Part shown: positions 1-5,882 of the stretch, in pieces
Layout of the letters: the number at the start of each line of letters is the position of its first letter
How positions within the stretch are numbered: position 1 is the first letter of the stretch
Assembly: GCA_900751815.1 (NCBI GenBank)
Contig: CAADST010000149.1
Span: forward strand, 1 to 9,073
Direction of reading: 5' to 3'
From: Bacilli bacterium
Lineage (GTDB): Bacteria > Bacillota_I > Bacilli_A > RF39 > UBA660
DNA length: 9,073 nucleotides
Made by a program: the position numbers and the translations under genes
Notes under the pieces: model-generated
The model's database searches: none
The model's input: the letters and a program-made list of their open reading frames with translations, nothing else
What the model was told of the DNA's origin: nothing

Positions 1-1
1 A

Positions 2-2422
2 ACAACTAGAACTGGAGGATTTCTAATAGCTAGTGATTATGTCATTGAAGCAAATAATGCAGTAACTAATCAAGTATGGAATATATCAATAGAATTTGTT
101 AATTTAGATAGTAATCAAAATGCTAATCTAGACAAAAACTTTAGTGCTAAAATATATATGACACCAGATAAAATAAGTAGTTATAATCCAATCCGAATAA
201 CAAATATAGAAGCAAGTCCAACATATAATACAGTAGATACAACATTGAGTTTAACAAACGGAACGGCTCCAGCGGAAAAGTATTATTTTGGAATAGAAGA
301 AGCAGATACAACAACAGGATATATCAACAACAATAATGGAGTAGTAAGATTAAGTAATACTTTGGCATCAGCTGATACAGTAGAGTATATAGAAACAGAT
401 AATCCAAATTATGAATTTACTAATTTGAAAGAAAATACTGAATATATGATATATAGTTATGTCGAAGATATAAATGGAATAAAATCCAATATATATGAAA
501 CAAGAATAACAACAAATGAATATGTATTACCAAGTATAACTGAAGTAACACATAGTGTTACCCTTAACAGTATCACTCTTACTGTTAATGCTTCTGGGGG
601 TGATGGAAATGTAGTAACTTATATGTATTCGAAAGACAATGGAGCAAGTTGGGAAACATCAACAAGTAACACATATACATTTAATAACTTATCAGATACT
701 ACAGAATATAAAATAAAAGTAAAAACGGTAGATAGTAATGGAAAAGAATCACCAGAATATTATGAGGCAATATCAACAGAAACATATATTTTACCAAATG
801 TAGTAAATGTAAGGCATGAAAAAACATATAATTCAATAACAATTACACCAAGCGGAACTAATGGAACGGGAACAATAGATCATTATTTATATTCAATAGA
901 TAACGGAGCATATCAAACAAGTAATGTATTTAGTGGGTTAGCAGAAAATACAACATATACAATCAAGATTAAAGCAATTGATAATAACAATAGAGAATCA
1001 AATCCATATACATTACAAATAACTACTAATATATATCAAGTTCCTGTTATTTCGAGTGTAAGCACAACCAGTACAGCAACTAGTATAACGATAAATGTAT
1101 CTGCAACAAATGGAGATGGAACAATTACTAAGTATATGTATTCAAGAGATAATGGAAGTAACTGGTATGAATCAACAAGTAATAGTTATACCTTTGATAA
1201 TTTAACAAGTAATACAACATTTTATTTTCAAGTAAAAGTTGTGGATAATAATGGTAGAGAATCTAGTGTGTATAGTGATAATGTTAAAACTCAATATATA
1301 AGTCCAGTTGTAAATAGCATTAGCGTAAGTGAAGTCACTGCAACAAGCGTAACATTAACAGTTAATGCATCAGCTGGAAGTGATAGTATTACAACATATT
1401 ATTATTCAAAAGATAATGGAAGTAGTTATGTTTCAAGTAATAGTAATACTTATACTTTCACCGGACTATCTGGTTCAACAACATACAATTTTAAAGTGTA
1501 TGTTGTTGATAATAGCGGAGTGAAATCTGATGAAGCAACAGTTAGTGAAACAACTTTAGTTAGTTCTTTAGCTGGTTATGTGATAAGCTTGTATACATCT
1601 CAAGGTTCAAACGGAGTATATTATCACACCAGTTCGTTAGCGAATAGTGCAGCAGATAATTCATATAGGTTTACTGGTGCTGATCCAAACAATTATGTAT
1701 GTTTTGGAACTGATGAATCTGTTTGTCCAGAAGACAATATATATCGTATTATAGGAGCCTTTAATGTAAACGGAGAATATCAAGTTAAATTAATAAAAAA
1801 TGCATCATTAGGTAGAAATTATTGGCATACATCATCCAAAATTGGATATTTTCCATGGAGTGATAGTACATTAAATAATAATATAATAAACGGATCATTT
1901 TTAACTGGCTTGGGAGAATGGGCTAATCTTATATCCACTCACACATGGAAAGTTGGAGGAGGACCGTTAACTAACTTGCTGTATGGTCCACTTTCAATAG
2001 CACCAACCGCATATAGCTACGAAGTAGGAGCAAATAGTAGTAGCACAACATATACAGCAAAAATAGGGCTAATGTATATTTCAGATTATTATTATGCTGC
2101 TCCACAAACATATTGGACATATCCAGGATATACAATGGGAACTACCTATCCTGATGCTAATGGAAATTATGGTGAGGATTATGATTATAGAGCTACAGTT
2201 GGCAGTAATTGGCTCTATATTGGAACTGATCAATGGACAATAACTCCTTCTACCAATAGTACAGCTGCTTGTGCTTACAAAGCTGGTGCTACAGGTGCAG
2301 TCGATTATAAATCGATAAGAACAATTGCTGATACTAGACCAGTATTTTACTTAAATTCTGACATTCAATATTCAGGCGGATCTGGAACTATAGATAATCC
2401 GATAAGGATATCAGAAAATTAA
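2..2422 (+). CDS. Fn3-repeat surface/secreted protein, 5'-truncated (copy 1 of tandem pair)
   Basis: Large Thr/Ser/Asn-rich protein, probably exported and acting at the cell surface; its ligand is unknown. The frame is open from base 2, giving about 806 visible residues. The residues before the ATG at 158 align without gaps to residues 158 onward of the downstream paralogue (TTRTGGFLIASDY is shared), so 158 is an internal Met and roughly 157 N-terminal residues, including the export signal, lie outside the window. Visible order: end of a TasA/camelysin-like region (2-181), five Fn3-like repeats (182-1555), then a C-terminal domain with a Cx7C pair (codons 1700-1702 and 1724-1726) and a final RPVFYLNS...GSGT...NPIRI block. 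No LPXTG motif or C-terminal membrane anchor is seen. It ends 50 bp before the next start with no terminator between, so co-transcription is likely. The architecture is clear; a role in adhesion is inference. Confidence 0.85.
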   Translation, partial: TTRTGGFLIASDYVIEANNAVTNQVWNISIEFVNLDSNQNANLDKNFSAKIYMTPDKISSYNPIRITNIEASPTYNTVDTTLSLTNGTAPAEKYYFGIEEADTTTGYINNNNGVVRLSNTLASADTVEYIETDNPNYEFTNLKENTEYMIYSYVEDINGIKSNIYETRITTNEYVLPSITEVTHSVTLNSITLTVNASGGDGNVVTYMYSKDNGASWETSTSNTYTFNNLSDTTEYKIKVKTVDSNGKESPEYYEAISTETYILPNVVNVRHEKTYNSITITPSGTNGTGTIDHYLYSIDNGAYQTSNVFSGLAENTTYTIKIKAIDNNNRESNPYTLQITTNIYQVPVISSVSTTSTATSITINVSATNGDGTITKYMYSRDNGSNWYESTSNSYTFDNLTSNTTFYFQVKVVDNNGRESSVYSDNVKTQYISPVVNSISVSEVTATSVTLTVNASAGSDSITTYYYSKDNGSSYVSSNSNTYTFTGLSGSTTYNFKVYVVDNSGVKSDEATVSETTLVSSLAGYVISLYTSQGSNGVYYHTSSLANSAADNSYRFTGADPNNYVCFGTDESVCPEDNIYRIIGAFNVNGEYQVKLIKNASLGRNYWHTSSKIGYFPWSDSTLNNNIINGSFLTGLGEWANLISTHTWKVGGGPLTNLLYGPLSIAPTAYSYEVGANSSSTTYTAKIGLMYISDYYYAAPQTYWTYPGYTMGTTYPDANGNYGEDYDYRATVGSNWLYIGTDQWTITPSTNSTAACAYKAGATGAVDYKSIRTIADTRPVFYLNSDIQYSGGSGTIDNPIRISEN
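182..1555 (+). repeat. Five tandem Fn3-like protein repeats in copy 1
   Basis: The repeats are A 182-532 (117 aa, with an Asn-rich insertion), B 533-796 (88 aa), C 797-1045 (83 aa), D 1046-1306 (87 aa) and E 1307-1555 (83 aa). Each unit begins after a Pro and has the beta-sandwich pattern SITxxV...(Y)YxYSxDNG...YTFxxL...TxYxxxVxxVDxNGxxS. The closing V(V)D-NG-(R/K)ES motif is typical of bacterial Fn3-like domains. The repetition is at protein level; the DNA of neighbouring units has diverged. Boundaries are approximate to a few residues. Confidence 0.8.
1109..1225 (+). repeat. Near-identical DNA block shared with 4060-4176
   Basis: Part of Fn3 unit D. By direct reading, these 117 bp differ from the block 2951 bp downstream at 5 positions: one near the middle and four clustered at 1192-1199. 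The rest of the paired genes is visibly more divergent. The offset keeps both reading frames in register. Confidence 0.8.
1571..2419 (+). other. C-terminal domain of copy 1 (Cx7C, WTIT, RPVFYLNS motifs)
   Basis: About 280 residues starting near LYTSQGSNGVYYHTSS. Landmarks are VCFGTDESVCP (Cx7C), NIYRIIGAF, KVGGG, TYTAKIGLMYISDYYYAA, SNWLYIGTDQWTIT, RPVFYLNS and GSGTIDNPIRI. The same landmarks recur in order in the downstream paralogue, with divergent linkers. I recognise this pattern from many uncharacterised gut-Firmicute proteins but know no assigned function. A sugar- or ligand-binding role would be a guess. A third Cys (in STAACAYK) is unique to this copy. Confidence 0.6.
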
Positions 2423-2457
2423 TTTTGGAATTTTATAATTATATCAACAATAATAAA

Positions 2458-2466
2458 AAGGTAGGT
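2458..2466 (+). promoter_or_regulatory. Ribosome binding site for copy 2, deciding its start
   Basis: AAGGTAGGT, an AAGGAGGT-like sequence, ends 6 nt before the ATG at 2473. The alternative in-frame TTG at 2425 sits 2 nt after the upstream stop with no purine-rich site. It would also put 16 polar residues before the Lys-rich N-region. ATG 2473 is therefore chosen. Confidence 0.65.
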
Positions 2467-2472
2467 ATTAAT

Positions 2473-5328
2473 ATGAATTTTAAAAAATTTAACTTAAAAA
2501 AATTAAATTTTAACAAAACAAAAACATTAATTTTAGTAGGTATAATTACATTATTACTATTTGTCGGAGGAGCAACATATGCATATTTTGCTTTTTCCAG
2601 TGCTAATACAATCCGTGGTAATATGGAAATAATATCAAATACTGTAGATAATTTAATGTTTAATATTGAAAAAGAAATATATATAAATGCCAATTTAGAA
2701 AATTTTGGACAAGGTATGGCAGATCTTCATGATGATACAGATGCAACAGCAACATTAATACCAAATAATTATGATAATCAAGCTAGTGCAATGTATAATA
2801 TTTATTTAATCATTGAAGCAAATGATTTAGAATATACAACATCTGATAACACACCAGAACTTCTTTTAAATGTAACAGATCCAAATGGTAATCCCTTAGA
2901 AAATATTACAGGACTAGTTCATTATGATAATGGTTTTGATATAACAACAAGAACTGGTGGATTTCTAATAGCTAGTGATTATGAAATAAATGCCCAAGAC
3001 ATAGCAACAGTTCAAACATGGAATGTAGAAATAACATTAATGAATTTAGATAGTAATCAAAATGCTAATATGAATAAAACATTTAGTGCTAAACTATATT
3101 TAACTCAAGATAAAATGAGTTCCTATAACCCAGTTCAAGTAACTAATATGGAAGTATCACCAACATATAATACAATTGATACAACATTAAATTTAAGTAA
3201 CGGAACAGCTGATGTAGCAAAATATTATTTTGGCATTGAAGAAACAAATACAACAACAGGATATATCAATAATAACAATAATGGAGTGGTAAGATTAAAT
3301 AACAAAATACTAGCCAGTGCTGATACAGTAGAATATCAAGAAAGTGATACCCCTAACTATAGTTTTACTGGTTTAAAAGAAAATACTGAATATACAATCT
3401 ATAGTTATGTCGAAGATGTAAATGGTGTAACATCAAATGTTTATGAAACAAGAGTGGTTACAAATGAATATAGAATACCAAGTGTTGGAGAAGTAACATA
3501 TAGTGTAACACTTAATAGTATAACAGTTAATGTTAATGCCACTGGTGGAGATGGAAATATTACTAAATATATGTATTCTAGAAATGATGGAGAATCTTGG
3601 GAAGAAAGTACAAGTAATACTCATACATTTACAGGATTAAATGATACCACAGAATATAAAATAAAAATCAAAGTAGTAGATAGCAATGGTAGAGAATCAA
3701 CAGAATATTACAAAGCAATATCTACTGAAACTTATATATTACCAGTTGTAGCATCAGTAGATGCAACAACTACTTACAATTCTATTACACTAACTCCATC
3801 AGGAACTGATGGAACTGGAACAATAGATCATTATTTATATTCAATAGATAATGGTGAATATCAAGAAAGTAATGTATTTAATAATTTAAATGAACAAACA
3901 GAATATACAATAAGAGTAAAGGCTGTGGATAATAATGGTAGAGAAACAAATCCACCTTACGAATTACAAGTAACAACAGATGCATATCAAGTACCAACAA
4001 TTACTAATGTAACAACAAGTAGTACAACAAATAGTATAACAATAAATGTAAGTGCATCAAATGGAGATGGAACAATTACTAAGTATATGTATTCAAGAGA
4101 TAATGGAAGTAATTGGTATGAATCAACAAGTAATAGTTATACTTTTAGTAGTTTAACAAGTAATACAACATTTTATGTACAAGTAAAAGTAGTTGATAAT
4201 AATAACAGAGAATCAGCAGTAAGCAATACAACAGTAACTACTCAATATATAAATCCAACAGTAAATAGTGTAAGTGCAAGTAATATAACTTCAAATAGTG
4301 TAAGATTAACAATTAATGCAACAGCCGGATCCAATAGCATTAGAACATATTACTACTCAAATAATAATGGAAGTAGTTATGTATCGAGTAGTAGTAATAC
4401 ATATACCTTTAACAATTTATCTGCAGGTACATCATATAACTTTAGAGTTTATGTTGTAGATAGCGGAGGAGTAAAATCGAATGAAAGAACAACTAGTGCT
4501 ACAACAAAAGAAAATACTTTTGCTGCATATATAGAAAATTTATATACATCACAAGGGACAAATGGATTATATTATCATACAAGTTCTTTAGCAAATGGAG
4601 CAGGTGATAATTCATATCGCTATAGTGGAGCAAATCCAAATAATTATATTTGTTTTGGTTCTGATTCTTCGTCATGCCCTAGCAATAATTTGTATCGAAT
4701 TATTGGAGTATTTGATGGAAAAGTAAAAATTATTAAAACTACGAGTTATGATAGCGATTATTGGAGTGGCCAAGAAGCAGATCCTGAAGGATGGGTTAAC
4801 GGCACAGAAAATGTATGGAGTTATAGTTTGGTAAATACAACAACATTAAATAGAACATTTTTAAATAGTTTTAGTTCAACATGGAGAAATAAAATAGCGA
4901 CAACTAATTGGATCGTTGGTGGTGCAGATACAGGGATGGCTTATACAACTCCTGCAGAAGCATATCAAGAAGAAATTGTAAATCCAATACAAAGCACAAC
5001 ATATTCCGCAAAAATAGGAATGATGTATGTTAGTGATTATACATTTGCAGCAAGTAATAGTTATTGGACAACAGAATTGACAGATTATTCAAATGCCAAA
5101 AATAGTAATTGGTTATATTTGGGAGTTGACGAATGGACAATAACTAGAGCCGAAGATGTTATGCCTTTTTATACAGATTATGCCTTTGCAGTAAGAGAAA
5201 CTGGTAGTGTTGATAGTGGCCGTGGCGAGGTACTACAAAATGCAATAAGGCCAGCTTTCTATCTGAATTCTAACATAACATTTGTTAGCGGGACAGGAAC
5301 TCGATCAAATCCTTACCGCATAAAATAA
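2473..5328 (+). CDS. Fn3-repeat surface/secreted protein with TasA/camelysin-like leader (copy 2 of tandem pair)
   Basis: 951-aa protein, complete. Residues 1-17 are Lys-rich, 18-34 hydrophobic, then TYAYF (35-39) followed by ANTIRGN. This resembles the SipW-dependent leader of TasA and camelysin (a GG-T-x-A-x-F core, then an N-T-x-x-x-G stretch). Residues about 40-215 are a beta-rich region placed as the TasA/camelysin domain would be. Residues 218-679 are five Fn3-like repeats and 681-951 a C-terminal domain whose Cx7C pair (C727, C735) holds the only cysteines, a likely disulfide. It ends GTRSNPYRIK with no LPXTG or C-terminal helix, so it is probably released or fibre-associated unless the leader stays uncleaved as an anchor. 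It is colinear with the upstream paralogue and followed by a terminator. Export and surface location are well supported; adhesion or matrix function is inference. No signal peptidase gene is in the window. Confidence 0.88.
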   Translation: MNFKKFNLKKLNFNKTKTLILVGIITLLLFVGGATYAYFAFSSANTIRGNMEIISNTVDNLMFNIEKEIYINANLENFGQGMADLHDDTDATATLIPNNYDNQASAMYNIYLIIEANDLEYTTSDNTPELLLNVTDPNGNPLENITGLVHYDNGFDITTRTGGFLIASDYEINAQDIATVQTWNVEITLMNLDSNQNANMNKTFSAKLYLTQDKMSSYNPVQVTNMEVSPTYNTIDTTLNLSNGTADVAKYYFGIEETNTTTGYINNNNNGVVRLNNKILASADTVEYQESDTPNYSFTGLKENTEYTIYSYVEDVNGVTSNVYETRVVTNEYRIPSVGEVTYSVTLNSITVNVNATGGDGNITKYMYSRNDGESWEESTSNTHTFTGLNDTTEYKIKIKVVDSNGRESTEYYKAISTETYILPVVASVDATTTYNSITLTPSGTDGTGTIDHYLYSIDNGEYQESNVFNNLNEQTEYTIRVKAVDNNGRETNPPYELQVTTDAYQVPTITNVTTSSTTNSITINVSASNGDGTITKYMYSRDNGSNWYESTSNSYTFSSLTSNTTFYVQVKVVDNNNRESAVSNTTVTTQYINPTVNSVSASNITSNSVRLTINATAGSNSIRTYYYSNNNGSSYVSSSSNTYTFNNLSAGTSYNFRVYVVDSGGVKSNERTTSATTKENTFAAYIENLYTSQGTNGLYYHTSSLANGAGDNSYRYSGANPNNYICFGSDSSSCPSNNLYRIIGVFDGKVKIIKTTSYDSDYWSGQEADPEGWVNGTENVWSYSLVNTTTLNRTFLNSFSSTWRNKIATTNWIVGGADTGMAYTTPAEAYQEEIVNPIQSTTYSAKIGMMYVSDYTFAASNSYWTTELTDYSNAKNSNWLYLGVDEWTITRAEDVMPFYTDYAFAVRETGSVDSGRGEVLQNAIRPAFYLNSNITFVSGTGTRSNPYRIK
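2524..2622 (+). other. SipW/TasA-class export leader of copy 2
   Basis: Covers residues 18-50: a hydrophobic core ending FVGGATYAYF, then FSSANTIRGN. From memory, camelysin has GGGTFAYFSD followed by NNTFAAGTLDL, which matches in motif and spacing. Cleavage by a SipW-like signal peptidase near A37 is expected from the family but cannot be shown here. Confidence 0.65.
3124..4509 (+). repeat. Five tandem Fn3-like protein repeats in copy 2
   Basis: The units are A 3124-3480 (119 aa), B 3481-3744 (88 aa), C 3745-3996 (84 aa), D 3997-4257 (87 aa) and E 4258-4509 (84 aa). Each corresponds to the same-lettered unit of copy 1 rather than to its own neighbours. For example, C in both has TIDHYLYSIDNG and D in both has KYMYSRDNGSNWYEST. 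Unit A carries the YINNNNNGVVRLNN insertion. Boundaries are set at the recurrent Pro between units and are approximate. Confidence 0.8.
4060..4176 (+). repeat. Near-identical DNA block shared with 1109-1225
   Basis: Second member of the 117-bp direct repeat within Fn3 unit D. The first 82 or so bases carry a single difference (AAT here, AAC upstream). It is a candidate site for recombination or gene conversion between the two paralogues. Confidence 0.8.
4516..5325 (+). other. C-terminal domain of copy 2 (Cx7C, WTIT, RPAFYLNS motifs)
   Basis: About 270 residues with the same ordered landmarks as in copy 1: LYTSQGTNGLYYHTSS, ICFGSDSSSCP, NLYRIIGVF, WIVGG, TYSAKIGMMYVSDYTFAA, SNWLYLGVDEWTIT, RPAFYLNS and GTGTRSNPYRIK. 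Between landmarks it is the most divergent part of the pair, unlike the well-conserved Fn3 region, so the two copies may bind different partners. No function is assigned. Confidence 0.6.
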
Positions 5329-5353
5329 TACTGTCAAATAATGTAAATGTGAT

Positions 5354-5385
5354 AAAAAGTAAATATTTATTATTTACTTTTTTTT
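5354..5385 (+). terminator. Intrinsic terminator after the adhesin pair
   Basis: A perfect 12-bp inverted repeat: AAAAAGTAAATA (5354-5365), 5-nt loop TTTAT, TATTTACTTTTT (5371-5382), with the T-run continuing to 5385. It lies 25 nt after the stop of copy 2. There is only one G-C pair, so the stem is weak but has the right layout. The 3' arm overlaps the predicted mraZ -35. Confidence 0.6.
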
Positions 5386-5401
5386 ATATTTTTGGTACTA
5401 T
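5373..5401 (+). promoter_or_regulatory. Predicted sigma-A promoter of the mraZ/dcw operon
   Basis: The -35 is TTTACT (5373-5378), followed by a 17-bp spacer and the -10 TACTAT (5396-5401). The -10 is preceded by TGG (5393-5395), an extended -10 element. Transcription would start near 5408. TATATT at 5399-5404 is an alternative -10. Each hexamer matches consensus at 4 of 6 positions. The placement just before the GTGG repeats supports it. Confidence 0.5.
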
Positions 5402-5402
5402 A

Positions 5403-5437
5403 TTGGTGGACAGTGGTAAACTGTGGAAGAAAGTGGG
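5403..5437 (+). promoter_or_regulatory. MraZ operator: GTGG repeats at 10-bp period
   Basis: GTGG occurs at 5413, 5423 and 5433, with a related TTGG at 5403: four units exactly 10 bp apart, so on one face of the helix. An extra out-of-phase GTGG is at 5406. MraZ is known to bind direct TGG-type repeats with this spacing upstream of its own gene and repress the dcw operon. The array covers the predicted start of transcription, and its last unit runs into the mraZ ribosome binding site (GGGGGA, 5435-5440). Confidence 0.75.
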
Positions 5438-5444
5438 GGATATT

Positions 5445-5882
5445 ATGTTGCTGGGTGAATATCATCATAATATCGATGATAAAGGCAGATTAGTTATTCC
5501 AAGTACATATAGGGATGAATTAGGTAATGAGTTTATCATTACTAGGGGAATTGAAAAATGCTTGTATGTCTATTCTAAAGCAGAATGGGAAAAACTAGTT
5601 GCTAAATTAAATACTCTACCTTTCACTAAAAAAAATGCCCGTACATTTTCTAGATCCTTCTTCTCTGGTGCTACTGTTTGTGAGTTCGATAAAAGTGGTC
5701 GAATAAACATTACCTCCCCGTTGGTTAGTTACGCCGGTTTAACAAAAGAATGCGTTATTATCGGCGTTAACGACCGATTAGAAATATGGAGTGAAGATGC
5801 CTTTAATTCATTTATGGAAGATAATGCTTCAGAACTTGAAGAAATTGCAGAACATTTATTTGAGGTGAATGATGCATTATAG
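5445..5882 (+). CDS. mraZ: Transcriptional regulator MraZ
   Basis: 145-aa protein, the usual family length. MraZ is a ring-forming DNA-binding protein with two SpoVT-AbrB-type halves and is the first gene of the dcw cluster, which it represses through repeats in its own promoter. Both halves show the DxxxR signature: D11-DKG-R15 in NIDDKGRLVIP and D82-KSG-R86 in FDKSGRINI. GIEKCLYVYSKAEW and IIGVNDRLEIWS are further family landmarks. The start at 5445 gives the conserved MLLGEYHHNID N-terminus and has GGGGGA 4 nt upstream. An in-frame ATG at 5349 would add 32 hydrophobic residues encoded by the terminator, promoter and operator, so it is rejected. The 3' end overlaps rsmH, indicating translational coupling. 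Confidence 0.95.
   Translation: MLLGEYHHNIDDKGRLVIPSTYRDELGNEFIITRGIEKCLYVYSKAEWEKLVAKLNTLPFTKKNARTFSRSFFSGATVCEFDKSGRINITSPLVSYAGLTKECVIIGVNDRLEIWSEDAFNSFMEDNASELEEIAEHLFEVNDAL
5862..5865 (+). promoter_or_regulatory. Ribosome binding site of rsmH, inside mraZ
   Basis: GAGG within TTTGAGGTGAATGATG lies 6 nt before the ATG at 5872 but only 3 nt before the adjacent ATG at 5869. This favours the second ATG. Either choice gives nearly the same protein. Confidence 0.5.

Noticed and set aside
158..160. ATG at 158 as the start of the first surface protein
   Set aside because: The frame is open to the left edge, and residues before the ATG align gaplessly with the middle of the paralogue. No ribosome binding site precedes it. 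The gene is truncated by the window.
2434..2439. Perfect TATAAT between the two surface-protein genes
   Set aside because: No acceptable -35 lies 16-18 bp upstream and there is no TGn extension. Such hexamers arise by chance in DNA this AT-rich. A weak internal promoter cannot be excluded.
2425..2472. TTG at 2425 as the start of the second surface protein
   Set aside because: It is 2 nt after the previous stop with no Shine-Dalgarno sequence. ATG 2473 has AAGGTAGGT upstream and gives a normal Lys-rich signal N-region.
2439..2693. Reverse-strand open frame of 84 codons
   Set aside because: It is antisense to the leader and N-terminal region of copy 2. Its hydrophobic composition only mirrors the AT-rich coding strand, and it has no ribosome binding site or recognisable motif.
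3433..3624. Reverse-strand open frame of 63 codons
   Set aside because: It lies entirely inside Fn3 units A and B of copy 2 on the opposite strand and is a shadow of the repeat coding sequence.
182..4509. Repeats as a CRISPR array or DNA-level tandem repeat
   Set aside because: The period is about 250-265 bp, translated throughout, with diverged DNA between neighbouring units. There are no short identical repeats with spacers.
2..5328. Sortase-anchored or C-terminally anchored wall protein
   Set aside because: Both C-termini (NPIRISEN and NPYRIK) lack LPXTG, a hydrophobic helix and a basic tail.
5349..5444. In-frame ATG at 5349 as the start of mraZ
   Set aside because: The 32 extra residues are encoded by the terminator, promoter and MraZ operator and do not resemble MraZ. 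ATG 5445 gives the conserved N-terminus.
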